A stretch of 64,000 bases of DNA from Cycas panzhihuaensis (taxonomy: Eukaryota > Cycadophyta), in assembly GCA_023213395.1 (NCBI GenBank), contig CM041465.1:185759741-185823740 (forward strand). The letters are read 5' to 3'. This document shows positions 1 through 11,325 of this stretch, piece by piece; positions within the stretch are counted from its first letter, which is position 1, and each line of letters begins with the position of its first letter. The notes below the pieces were generated by a model, which saw only the letters and a program-made list of their open reading frames with translations, ran no database searches and was not told the DNA's origin. The translations under genes were made by a program, and so were the position numbers.

Positions 1-132
1 CTATAAAACACATAGCTTGGAGGAATGCCATGAATGAAGAGTATCAATCTCTTATAAAAAATGGTATATGGGAGGTCATCAACTTACCACTTAGAAGAAA
101 GATAATTTGAAACAAATGGGTGTATACACATA

Positions 133-173
<41 letters not shown>

Positions 174-1104
174 GATGGTACTCTTGAAAAATATAAGGCG
201 AGATTAGTAGCAAAGGGATTCACATAAAGGGAAGGTATTGACTACACTAAAGTATTTATACCTATAATCAAATGGCCCATAATCAAAACTCTTATGGCCT
301 TGGTAGCTCAACAGGGTTGGAAGATTTACTGGCTTGATGTAAAAACTGCATTTCTCAATGGTGATCTTGAAGAAGAAATCTACATGGCTCAGGTTGAAGG
401 ATTTAAGATTATTGGTCTAGAGCATAAGGTGTGTAAGTTCAAAAAGTCCTTGTACATCCTTAAACAAGTCCCTCGTGCTTGGTTCACCAAGTTGTCAGAA
501 AGAATGAGGCAACTTGGATATGAAGTTTGTGACTACTAGGATATTGATGTAACATTATTCATTAAACATAAAAAAGATAAAGTCACTTATCTCTTAGTCT
601 TTATGAACAATATGCTTATAATGGGGAATAATGAATAGGTAATTATCTAGCTAAAGAAGGACTTAGCTAAAACGTTTAAACTATCTAACCTTAAATTGAT
701 GAAATACTACTTGGGAATTGAAGTCACTCAAAAATATGGCAAAGTTTTTCTTTCTCAAGAAAAGTACATCAACAATCTTCTAACAAAGTTTTAGTTGGAA
801 GATGCTCGAACTATAACTACTCTAATGGAACCCAATATCAAACTGACAACTGATGATGATGATTGAGAGGTAGACACAACACTTCACCCAAACAAGTCCT
901 ACTAGCCTTCATGTAGATAATCAATTAGCAATCCACATGGTAAAAAATCTTGTATTTCACAATCGTACTAAACATATAAATATAAAAGTAAAAAAAAATC
1001 AAGAATTAGTTCATGATGGCATAATTCAATTAGTGTACTATCCCACAACAGATCAAGTAGCTGATATTATCACCAAACCACTACAAAAGGTGAAGTTTGA
1101 ATAA
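1..1104 (+). pseudogene. Copia family A copy A1: reverse transcriptase-RNase H relic, cut by the window edge
   Basis: This is the 3' half of a Ty1/copia pol gene, which would copy element RNA into DNA in a virus-like particle. The start matches the N-terminal RT block (Trp-x-x-Ala-Met, then Leu-Ile-x-Asn-Gly near bases 25-75). The block LDVKTAFLNGDLEEEIYMAQ lies near 334-393 and the LKQVPRAW block near 461-484. The catalytic FVDD box reads FMNN at 600-611, so it is dead. Stops interrupt at about 538, 637 and 793. Compared with A2 (33,352 onward), about 410 bases of RNase H are deleted near 883-886: the sequence jumps from the post-RT region to the final RNase H block (ADIITKPL near 1,060), ending at the TAA 1,102-1,104. 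A CA microsatellite replaces part of the RT. The 5' part lies outside the window. Confidence 0.9.
124..171. repeat. (CA)n microsatellite inside the A1 RT frame
   Basis: CA/TA dinucleotide tract. It replaces the sequence that in sister copy A2 (about 33,473-33,492) encodes part of the N-terminal RT block, so the tract grew inside former coding sequence. Confidence 0.95.
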
Positions 1105-1576
1105 TTTTATAAGTAGATCGGCCTTCAGGCCTCTATCTCTAACTGATTGGAGGAGATGACAATAAGATCTTTATTCTCTATTTTATTTTTGCAAATACCT
1201 TGTGGGCATGAAAGAATAAGAGTAAGTCTCTACTCTATCCTATTTGTGAAAACCCCTTGTGGGCATGAAAGGATAAGGGTTATACTATTCTTAGAAAATT
1301 AGAACCTATAAAAATCCAAAAGGGCATAGGGGATGACCAAACGATATATAGAGACTCAACAGATTAAGCTACACATTTAAGTTGTTTGGCAATCAGGCTA
1401 CATCAGGAGCCACCTTAGTAATTTTGATTTAAGGGGCTATAGATCTTAGAAAGGTCATGGGTTTTTATTCCCTATGAGTGTTTTCCCATAAAAGTATCAA
1501 TGTAATAATAAGGCTTAAATGAAGACCTTATAGAATAGATTTTAACATAATGACCTTTTACTATTAAGGGGGAGAT
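1105..1576 (+). other. Copia A1 3' untranslated region with ~60-bp duplication and polypurine tract
   Basis: Non-coding stretch between the pol stop and the 3' LTR. The block CCTTGTGGGCATGAAAG occurs twice, near 1,199 and 1,256, a period of about 57 bases. Related blocks lie in the same position in A2 (near 34,910-34,980) and, on the minus strand, in the nested element (25,560-25,700). The tract AAGGGGGAGAT at 1,566-1,576 directly before the LTR is the expected plus-strand primer. A second purine-rich run (GGAGGAGATGA) lies near 1,150. Confidence 0.7.
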
Positions 1577-1879
1577 TGATAGATGTTAATGCATCAAGGT
1601 CATTAGATTAATTATTTGAAGGCAACTTTAGGTAAGCTAAGTCATATAGCTAAATGTAATTTCATTTACATTTAAGTGTAATTTCAAGATCATGTCATTA
1701 AGCAGGAAACTCCTTTGAAAACCCTAATACAGATCCTCTATTATATAAGGTTAAATGTGAAAGGGAGAGTAATAATTCTCACCTCCCATTTTTGCTCTCA
1801 ATATTTTTCTCTTCATTTTTCTCTTATTATGTGCCATTGCTTTAATGTAGTGCAGTGTGATAACTAGATCCTTCATCCA
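1577..1879 (+). mobile_element. 3' LTR of copia A1
   Basis: Starts TGATAGATGTT directly after a polypurine tract and ends TTCATCCA, about 303 bp. A TATA-like TATATAAGG lies near 1,742. It aligns along its length with the A2 LTR (35,272-35,571), and in blocks with the 298-bp LTRs of the nested minus-strand element, which fix the boundaries. The 5' LTR is outside the window. The flanking sequence after the LTR is the same repeat (D) as after A2. Confidence 0.8.
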
Positions 1880-2991
1880 ACATAACAAGCTACGGTTAGT
1901 TCCTTAGTAGGGGTATATCATGTAGATGTGCTTTACCTATTAGAACCTATCTATAAAAACTTATACTACTAAGTGATTCTAGTAGATGTAAGGATATTAG
2001 AGAGTAAATGAGTTGACTCTATGCTAATTCTTTAGGAATGTATTATGAAGCTATGGCTAGTTGAGTGGCCTTCTCTAGAGTGACCATACGGGGCTTTATT
2101 TTTTCACTGCCTATACTATTCAGGATTGTTCAATACTATCTTATGGTTTATCTTGGGATTTATTACCAAGGTTGGAGATGGTGATTCTAATAGGGTTAAG
2201 TTTGTATTACTAGTAGAGACCACCTAATAATCTTGAATTAGAGGAGTGGATAGGCAGCTTTAACAACTTCAATTTGGCCTTTTTTGCCTTACTATATAAA
2301 ATAATATCAATATGATAGCCTAGTACTAGTGCTTTCTTTATAGTGAGTTGAACTCCCATTTATTAGGTTAATTTTCTTTTTATTTCTCATTCATCTATTT
2401 ACCCATCAAGTTCTTTAAACTCCTGCATTAATCATTATATATTTTGATTAAGTGAAACACATTTCATTATCAATCAATCAAGCGCTTTCTTGTTTAATCC
2501 TTTTTCAAATTTATAAAATATAGATTCAAATACAATCTTAATTCACACTAGGCATACAAGTTATTTTAGATGGAAACTATGAGTATTACATTTCTACATC
2601 AATAACCTTTTAAAGAGCCTTTAGCATAGACCCCTTAATTCAAAAGGAGGTTGGCTTGTGTTCTTTTCCTATTTTTATGATAAACTTATTCGAATAAAAT
2701 TTCATAATACTAATATCTAACACTAGGTTAGGAAACACTCTATAAGTGATTTGAAGTGGTAGTATTGTAGAAAATTTTATTACTTAATATATGTCATACC
2801 TATGAATATAAAGTGTATACTTTTACTTTAAATTTATATAAGAATTAATGGGATTATCTGTAAAGCATTTTTTCTATAGTTGATGATAAAAAAATTTATA
2901 TAAAATCATTTGTAAAATGTATTATGCAAAATAATTCATGATGTTTTATATATTTATAATTTTACATTGTTTTATATAAAGCTTTACATAG
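1880..2991. repeat. Repeat D, copy D1
   Basis: AT-rich sequence with no credible gene. It is alignable over its length with D3 (35,572-36,680), with D' (45,864-46,690, first ~810 bases) and, from about 2,345, with D4 (16,127-16,768). It is interrupted at CATAG|TG by the family-B copia 5' LTR; D4 runs through this point without interruption. Function unknown. Confidence 0.85.
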
Positions 2992-3345
2992 TGTTAACGT
3001 GACAACTGTTTGTTAAGCCATAAATTAATGTTAATGTGGTTTAACTAAGATGATTAAGTAAAAAGGTCCAAGTTATTCTGAGGGTCACAACCCTAATTGG
3101 GTGACACCTCTTGGAAGAGTATAAAAGCCTTAAGCCCTTGTGTGTTCTATGTATCGATATTATTGTGTAATAATAAATGTGATTTAGAAGGATCTTTTGT
3201 GGTAGGTTTTTTCCTAAAAGGGTTTTCCCACGTAAATCATGTGTATTATGCATCTATATTCTGTATATATTTTTATTTGCTTGTTGTGTATAGTTAAAGA
3301 TTCTACAAATAGGAACATACCTCCATGATTTCATATTCCTGAATA
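2992..3345 (+). mobile_element. 5' LTR of copia B1
   Basis: Left boundary set by the break in D homology (TGTTAACG..), right boundary by the primer-binding site that follows. About 354 bp. It contains GAGTATAAAAGCC (TATA-like, near 3,117) and AATAATAAATG (polyadenylation-like, near 3,168), the usual U3/R order. The last base pair is TA here but CA in sister copy B2, so the terminal CA has decayed. No 3' partner LTR is visible downstream. Confidence 0.8.
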
Positions 3346-3358
3346 TGGTATCAAAGCC
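3346..3358 (+). promoter_or_regulatory. Primer-binding site of copia B1 (tRNA-iMet type)
   Basis: TGGTATCAAAGCC directly after the LTR matches the plant initiator-methionine tRNA 3' end with one change (G to A). Sister B2 has TGGTATTAGAGC at 37,001-37,012. Confidence 0.85.
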
Positions 3359-4783
3359 ATAGGGTCCTACACAACTCAAACTTGACATTGAGCAAAGTGG
3401 TGCGATCACCAATTTCTAGGTGAAACTGCCAAACCCAAGACTTGTCTTGAGGGTCCATCATCTCTAACAACATGTAAAAGTAAGCACAATAGATTAGTAG
3501 TAGTTGAAGTAGTGAAAATCACTATTTAATGGAGTATAAAGGTCTATTACAGTCAATAATTAGCCATGAAGGCCATAATTGTAGTATGAGTTAGCCCATT
3601 AGATTTAAGCAAGTGGACCACGTATTGATAGTGATTCAATGACTTTGAGGACAACGATCCATATATACATGTAAGTGAGTCATTTACTCATCTAAGACAC
3701 TATAAAATTTAAAAACGTGTAAGTTTTTTTTGGTATTACCTATATATAGTCTATATAAGAGAGAGATTGGAGCCTATTTAGAATGTTTTCAGTCCTTTAT
3801 ACTGAGATTAGATTGAGTATATAGTAGTACAGAGTATCAACTGCTAAAAGTTTGAGTCTTAGTGTCCTTATATGAGAGAAAGCCTCCCTTATTTCAACCA
3901 TATGCATAAACATAGCCTGCACCTACATGCTAAGAGGTGTTTGGGTGAGTTTTAGTATTGGTTGGGCATGTTTGGGAGGTGGTTAGGCTATGTACAGACT
4001 ATTTACTAGTTGTACTAAAGTTGTTTATACCCATAGCCTTGTTTGTTGGCAACTTGAAGGATGCAATCGATGTATGTACTACAACAATTATTAAACATGT
4101 GGTTGGGCTCTTGTATGAAGTGGCTAGGCTTAGATTTATCTGTATACTAGCTGTATAATAAATGCAAGTCTGTGGTTTAGAGTGTTGGTCCATTCATAGT
4201 GCTTAGGCAAAAATTGAGTTGCAAAAACTATGTCTCTTAGAATCACATAGTTTGACTTATTGTATCACTTTTTTCATGATATTTTACTAAGTTAAGACCA
4301 TAATAATATTATTGAGATGATGTAATGAAAAAATAAAGCACATGGGTTATGTAATGAGGTGTAATTATTCATATAAAGTCGTAATTGTTGGAATATATCC
4401 TTTAGTATATTCTCTTTATAATTGAACTTTATAAAAGGTCCTTAGACCATTGGAAAATTATATTATTTCATAGTGTATTATATTTGAGGACTCCTTGAGC
4501 TATTTTGAGTGTGGATTAAGGAGAGTTTTTATGGTTATAACTTGAAGACCATGCAATTCTACTTTGTGGAGCTATCCCCGTACTTAGAGCACCTTTTGAG
4601 TGACTAAAGGGTCATTTTTTATACTTTTGAGTTCATATAAAGGCATTTTGAAGCCATTTGTGAGGGGATAATAGTTAGTGACTCACTTAACGTATGTATA
4701 GTTGGTGTTTGGTGCCCTCCAAAGTGTGCCCTTGAGTTAGAGGAGGATATAAGGATGCATTGTTTGTCTAAAAGACAATCATT
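3359..4783 (+). other. Copia B1 untranslated leader
   Basis: About 1.4 kb between primer-binding site and gag, with no convincing reading frame. It is shared with B2 (37,013-38,520), where most lengths and motifs are preserved. Short open frames here are not conserved between the copies and are treated as chance. Confidence 0.6.
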
Positions 4784-7015
4784 TTGGTGTTATTTGATGT
4801 ATATCGAGGCATGTTTCTCGAGATGGAGCACCTTATGCCCAAGGCTATCTTCAATGGTAATAATTTTAATGAGTGGAAGGCCAATATGGAGCTTATTCTG
4901 ATGGTGAATCAAATCTGGAGTATCACTAAGGCTAAAGTAGATGTGATTCTACTAGACGATAAAGAGTGTGTTCATCTCAAAGAGAAGAAATTTATGGTTG
5001 TGGGGCTATTAAAACTATCATTGGCACTAGACCAGAGAACTTTAATTTACAATCTAGATGAACTAAATGAAATATGGACAAAACTATGTGATTCGTTTGA
5101 GAAGAAGAAGATGAATAGATATCTTACTCTAATGTTGGAGTTACTCAATTCATGTGTGGAAGATTGGAACAACATCAGCTCCTACCTAAATAAGATTACA
5201 GATTTGAAGAATAAGCTAGAAGAACTAAAGTAGAATTTGATCGATGATACGTTATTATTTGTAATAATCATGTCAAAGCTACCAGCTACATTCACCATTT
5301 TTAAGACTATTTATGGTAGAAATGAGGTAATGGAGGCAAAAACTTTTGATAGGCTTAAAAACCTAATTCTAGCAAAAGATGCCAAGCTTAAATATCATGG
5401 TATACTTGGAGGTTTAGAATCAAGTCAGACCCTAGCCATGAACACTTAGAGGAAGGAGGCCGCTAAGGAGGAGGAGAAGATCACATAGAGGTCAAGAGAG
5501 AATTCACAAGACAAGAAGAACTTTAATGGAAAATATAATTACTACAAGAAAGATGGTGATTGAAAAAAAGAACCATTAGTTCAAAAGATGTGACAAGTGC
5601 AAAGTATGCCTGGATGATAAAGGAAAGAGCATTGCTGCTCATTGTGTCAGAGCATAGACCTTATTAGTCGAGTTAGATTAGAGAGATTATTGGGTACTTG
5701 GCTTTAGAGTGTAGAAGTATATCTCCTACTAGAAGTATAACTCTGATACAGTGAATGAAAATCAGAGTGGTATTAAAATTATCCTTAGAGATGCTTGTGT
5801 TTTGCCGATGTAAGGTATCAATGGAGTATTCATTACAAGAGGCATGTTTACCAGGCTATACTATGTACCCAAGATATAGTTGAACCTTCATTTAGCTGAG
5901 GATATTTATAAACAAGGCATGAAGGTGGAGCTTTACAATGATAAATGGCTAATTAAAAATCTAAAGCAAAACTTTGCTATCACTACTATTGGAAAAGTTA
6001 GGGACAACCTCTAGGTATTTGAGAAATTTAAATCTCAGAAGAAGTCTTATGCCTTTGTTACCAACGTTGATGACATGAGTAAACTTTGGTATAATCGCCT
6101 AGGATACCTTAATTATAAAAGCATTACACTATTGAAGAGGTTAAAGATGGTGGATGGATTACCATCGATTTTTTGCTTAGATGGTATTTGTAAAGGGTGT
6201 ATGCATGGCAAGCATCATTGCTACTCTTTTGCTCGAGAGAATGCCTGGAGAGCCAAGGAGAAGTTGAAGCTTGTATATTCAGATATAATGGTTCCTCTCC
6301 TAAACCCTTCTATATTAGTAGCTCGTTATACCCTTGTGTTTGTAGATGGTTATACCAGGAAGGCCTAGGTTTACTTTCTCAAAAATAAGTCAGATGTATT
6401 TAATTGCTTCAGTGACTGGAAAGCGATGGTAGAAAATGAAAGTGACAAAAAGATTAAGTTGTTAAGAAGTGTAATGGCAAGGAATACAACAACCACATGT
6501 TTAATCAATTTTGTTGTAATCATGGTATAAAGTAGGAATTTACAGTCCTGTATACCGCATAATAGAATGGATTTGCTAAACGAAAGAACCGTACTATGAT
6601 AGAGATGACGAGGTTTATGGTGTATGCTAAAAACCTGCCGTTGATGTTTTGGATAGAGGCTGTAGCGACTGCTATTTATATTTTGAACTAGGTACCCACT
6701 CAATTAGTTCGTAGCATGATCCTTGAAGAGAAATAGATCAGTAAAAAACATGTCATTAGACATTTGAGAACCTTTGGATGTATTAAATACACCCATATCC
6801 CAGAGGATACTCATAAGAAGTTAGATCATAAGAGTCTAAAGTGCATATTCATGGGCTATTACAATGAGAATAAAGCCTACAAACTATGGGATCCATAGGG
6901 GAAGAAGATTGTGGTTAGTTGGGATGTAAATTTTAATGAGTCATGAGTAAAATTTATATCTTTTCTATTTGAGTCTTATTATAACAGAGTCCAACTACCT
7001 TACACTGGGATAGAG
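4784..7015 (+). pseudogene. Copia B1: gag-protease-integrase relic without reverse transcriptase
   Basis: Gag begins around 4,826 (AIFNGNNFNEWKANMEL block, UBN2/DUF4219-like capsid) and runs through an in-frame TAG at 5,231 and a TAG at 5,447 to a zinc-knuckle region near 5,528-5,575. There both knuckle cysteines read Tyr and a Trp codon is TGA. The protease region (about 5,680-5,900) has lost its DSG motif. The integrase zinc region (WYNRLGYLNYKS..CKGCMHGK) is at about 6,085-6,215 and the catalytic core continues to 6,600 with stops and frame changes. The C-terminal block CIFMGYYNENKAYKLWD is near 6,841-6,890. Homology stops near 7,015. RT, RNase H and 3' LTR are absent here and in B2. Confidence 0.85.
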
Positions 7016-7191
7016 TGGCATTGAAAGAATACAGTCATCATTCTAATTGCACTCCCCTTCCCCACTCTTAATTTAATTCTTTTTTTCAAAAACAAAAAGG
7101 AAGGAAACAAAAGAAAAAAAAAGAAACAAAAAAGAGAGAAAATAGAAATGTTTCTTTAGGCATATTACTTGTTCTCTTTTTCTTTTTTATG

Positions 7192-7239
<48 letters not shown>

Positions 7240-9029
7240 TCACTTAATAAAAAGGAATCTCTCCTCTTTTTTTCTTTCTTATATACGTGCATCGTATTAG
7301 AACCTTCCAAAATAGTCTTTACATAATTTCTTTTTTTTTTTTGAAAGCTTGAGCAAATGAAGGGATTGCATAGTTGTGAGTCCTTGAACCTATGGGGCAA
7401 TATTGTATTTATAGATAGGATAGCTATTTGTATCCATTCAATAGAAAAGGCATATAGATGTATGCGGGTGTGTGTTTTCTTTTATAGCATACCGTACGCC
7501 CCCACTATTGAAAATTTAAACCATTTACATGCACACATAAACACTTGTGTTGCCCTAGTCTAGCCATTTTTACATTGTTTAAAAGCATAGTACATATCAC
7601 ACCCATATCCAAGAGGCATACAAGTGCCTTGAATAAGGCTTTGGCTCACTTTAACCCTACACACTTGCCATCCATGCCATAGGCTTATGTTTCTAAGTTT
7701 GTTACTTATATTCCACCCTTTCTCACACATATTTCACATGGTTTTTAAATGGGACTTGGCTCATGGTTTTAATAAAACCAATGGGATGTCCATAGTATTA
7801 TCCATGTATTAAATTAGGCCCACATTTGGGCACCATAAATATGTGACCAAATACAACCCTAAAAAATTTGTAACCTCAAAAATTAGTACCATAAAGTTTA
7901 GCACGGTATTGTGAAGAATTTTTGTAGTACCATGAAGTACTAGTAAACATTTACTTGCTAGGCAAAAGAAACCATTGAGTAATACAAGAGCTAAAAAAGA
8001 AAGTGGAACAATCCATAAAATGAGTATAATACAGAGAAATCTTAATAAAATAGGATAAAACACATGAAAACAAAGGCAACATAATAGAATAGGATGAAGA
8101 AGAACACAAGCAAAGTGGCAAAGAAGCAAACGAAGCCTTGTAGAGTTACTAAGTGACCTTTCTTAACCTAGTAAACTTGAAGGGATGGCGAAAATAGCCA
8201 TCGACTATGGTCAAAACCATCATCAACAAAAGGGATAATCAACTCATCTAGCAAATGAATAAGCAAACTCAAGCATACACTCACATACAACTGATCTAAG
8301 TTATATTAAGCTATGTTTAGTAAAGAGTGAGCATGTACCTTCACTAACCTATTGTCATTGTATCCACATCATTCTCAAATTGTAGGAAACAATTGGATGT
8401 TGTTTCTTATTTTTGTTCCATATTTTGATAGTGATGGAAATTTTAGTATGACATGATCTTTATCACTTTATATTATTCAAAGATCTTGTTTTATATTTTC
8501 AACATTTCAAATATTAACTTTTTGGTCTTTCAAATTATCACATCAGACTTTTAGTGGACATCTTCAACATTAATAGGATTTAATGCCTAAGGGTATTATG
8601 TTGATGCAAGAGCTTCTTTCTTTGGTTTATGTTAGGCTCCTAGGTGCTTACAAGAATTTTTTCCCCTTCAAAATATCATTATATAACTTTATAAAGTCCC
8701 CTTTATAAGGGTCATGCGTATCAATTAATAATTAGGGTTTATTAATATTTAATTAAAGGAGTTGATTTAAGAGATTCATTAGTTCATTTTTCAACAAATT
8801 TATTGAATCTTCCCTCTTATTCATTGTATAAATATATCATTCCATCAATAAAATGGATTGAACATTGGTCTTAGGAAATTTAGACTTAGGTTTTGAGATA
8901 ACCAATTCATATTGGTGTATAATTTCTCTAATTTGGCCCTTCTTTTATCTTCTTTTAGTCTTCCTTTATCCTCTTATCTATTTATAGGATTAAGATATCC
9001 TTTTGGAGGCATGTTTCTTAGATGTATAT
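7016..9029. repeat. Duplicated segment of unknown nature (unit 1 copy)
   Basis: Non-coding, shared with 40,691-42,689 along its length but not found in unit 2. The open frames in it are low-complexity or hydrophobic and are not conserved as protein. The part 8,616-9,029 (starting near TGATGCAAGAGC, with AATAAA-like and TATAAATA-like signals near 8,827-8,850) looks like an LTR end, but no partner or primer-binding site was found. Confidence 0.6.
7194..7239. repeat. (TC)n(TA)n compound microsatellite
   Basis: A pyrimidine TC tract runs directly into a TA tract. The matching place in unit 3 (about 40,850-40,885) has only a short AT-rich run, so this expansion is specific to unit 1. Confidence 0.95.
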
Positions 9030-9054
9030 AATCATTCTTTATAGAATGATTATA
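9027..9054. repeat. Perfect hairpin, 12-bp arms and 4-base loop
   Basis: Arms TATAATCATTCT and AGAATGATTATA around TTAT. Absent from the aligned positions in C2 and C3. Confidence 0.9.
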
Positions 9055-11325
9055 TGAAGATAACCTTAAATGGAGTAGTTCTAGTTATGCCATTAAATTT
9101 CCTCACTCAATATAAGTTAATAAAATCAAATATTTTACTATGCTTTTCTTATAATAGCATTCTTCTTAACACCAATATTTTCTCAACACAACTTCCCATA
9201 GTCATCCAAATATACTTTAACTTCATGACCTATTTAATTGGGTAAAACTTTTTCCCAATAGGTTTGGCATTCAATGCCAATTTATTGTTCCACTAATAAG
9301 CTATCTCGAATTTTATTCTGTCAATAAAATCATTATGTATTAATTATTATTTAGGTATTCATACTCCTTTCATCAGTTCCATCTCATGAATAATCAATTT
9401 ATGCTTTATCAAGCAACTCATGTTGAGTTAGGTACCTTTTGTTTGAGTTCTTAGTAATTAAGGAGAGATTCGTGATAGTTAGCATTTAATTAAGTCTAAT
9501 GATCATATGTATTTGCTTTCAATCTAGCACTAGTTATTAACCCTTAAATGTGACATATTTGGTAAGAGTTATTTGATTTAATTGGGTGGTGTAAAACATT
9601 AGTTATTTGGATTGATGTTGCCCTATATTTATTTCCTCTTTTTTCTTTTTCTTTGCCATAGTCTAATAAATCCTTTGCCATGCCACTTAATAGCTGGTAT
9701 TTATAAACTAATTTCTAATGACATTTAAAGGTGTTATTTAATTCTTAATGCAATTGTTTATTCATCAACATATTAGTCTTGACACATCATAGGACTAATC
9801 TATCATGTTAATCATGTTTTCAAACCATTTTATTCATAATTTTATTCTTGAATTATGCCTCATTTGCGTTGATATAGTCACCTTATATAAGTTTATAAAC
9901 TTTGATCAATTAGAGTACTATAACAACAACTTTGAATTTAATTCTATTTGCCTAAAAAGTCACTTAGTTCTCTTTCTCGACACTCATGAAAATACAACAT
10001 AGCCTTTCAATGCTTAAATAAATAAATAAATACTAATTGCTCATTTAGATTTCTTAACACCTCCTCAAATAATGTGATATCATACCACAAAGGCATTATC
10101 TTTTAACACAGAATAACCCTTTTCTTAATAGCAATGTATTAACATCAAAACCTGATCTTTGGCACTATATGATTGCCCCTTTCTATCTCCAGGATGCCTA
10201 TGAAATGTAGACAACGGTTGCTTTGTATTAAGAATGTGCTTGTTTTTGAAATTATCGCAATCAACAAAGTTTTTCTTGGAAAAATTAATACATATTTTCC
10301 AAAACATATATATTTGATATATTGTTTGCTTAAAATAACTTTGATTCATATGTTTCTTTATTTTTTCATTGCTATATAAGTTTGGCAAATAGAGGCATCT
10401 TTCTTTTGGTAATTGAGTCACCCAGGCTTATATTTTCATAATCACATTTTAATAAAATAAATTTAAGTGTTTTAAAATATTTTTAAATTTATATAGGTAT
10501 GAAAATAAGTAAATTTTATTGTTGTGATTTAATTTCGATAGGTGGGTTTAAGTATAATGGTTAGTAAATATAGAGCTAAACATTAAAAAATAGAAAGCCA
10601 TGGGTTCAACTCTTATCAATTCACCTTTCACAAAGTACACATATAATCTAGGATAATTCATTCTCTTTAATACCATTTCATTATTCATTTTAATCTTTAT
10701 ATTATATACTTTAAACAATGGCATTTCACCAAATTACAAGTATAAACTACAATACTCTAATTGATTTAGAGACATCATCTAAACCATTGAACAACTACAT
10801 TTTTATACACTTAAGATCATATTTATCTAAAGGCAAAAGTAAACACTTTGGGATATTTTATAAGTCATCTCATAAGGTATAAAATAACAACTTTCAAACA
10901 ACCAAAACATATTCTTTTCTTAACTTGTCATTATAACAAAATATTGACAAAATTTCAATCAAGTTTTGATGGATTTTAAGTTCTTAAACACATGAATATA
11001 ATCACTTAAAAATGCATTTATTTCAAAGAGAAAATTAGTCATTCACATGTGTTGTTTGGCAAAAACTAACTAACCTCATTTTAAGACATAACACCCTACA
11101 TTTTAATCAACTACTAATAAACACTTAATAAACAAATGGATTAAAATCATATTTACTTGAAAGTTAAAAAGTGAACTTTGAAGGTATTTCATAATAATCA
11201 TTAAATTTTATATTATCGATTAGTTTTTTTTGGACTTATAAAATGCACATACATGTACCTCTAAAATTACATCTATTTCAAAGCATGAATTAATCATGTT
11301 CACGTGCTTTATGATTAGTGTCATA
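9030..11325. repeat. Repeat C, copy C1 (truncated)
   Basis: AT-rich non-coding repeat alignable with C2 (19,140-22,785) and C3 (42,690-45,862). Homology ends abruptly after TTTATGATTAGTGTCA near 11,325, where C2 and C3 continue for about 900 more bases. It contains a tRNA-like segment and a perfect 12-bp palindrome absent from the other copies. Short frames such as 9,805-10,002 recur in C3 and C2 only because the DNA is duplicated. Confidence 0.85.
10541..10625 (+). other. tRNA-like segment in repeat C1
   Basis: The segment has an A-box-like AAGTATAATGGTTAG and a B-box-like GGGTTCAACTC about 40 bases on. The ends GGTGGGT and ATTCACC can pair over seven positions with two G-T pairs, and a five-pair T-stem (ATGGG/CTTAT) can form. 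The anticodon arm does not fold well. It is seen at the same place in C2 (21,121-21,203, B-box GGTTCAAGTC) and C3 (44,196-44,280). It is probably a tRNA-derived relic (SINE head or old tRNA pseudogene), not a working tRNA. Confidence 0.4.

Noticed and set aside
7086-7400. 104-residue minus-strand frame with Arg-Glu repeats
   Set aside because: The Arg-Glu stretch is the translation of the TC microsatellite; the frame is not kept in unit 3.
7809-8129. Hydrophobic minus-strand frame repeated at 41,482-41,789
   Set aside because: The repetition is DNA duplication; the frame is interrupted in the second copy, codon use shows no coding signal, and the Leu/Phe/Cys-rich translation is typical of AT/pyrimidine-rich DNA.
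9805-10002. 65-residue frame recurring at 19,922-20,110 and 43,464-43,661
   Set aside because: Tempting as a conserved small protein, but differences among copies are spread over all codon positions and surrounding non-coding DNA is equally similar, so it is best explained by repeat C homology. A dN/dS test on more copies would settle it.
10541-10625. Functional tRNA gene
   Set aside because: The anticodon arm does not form and the copies differ in stem bases; only a tRNA-like relic is supported.
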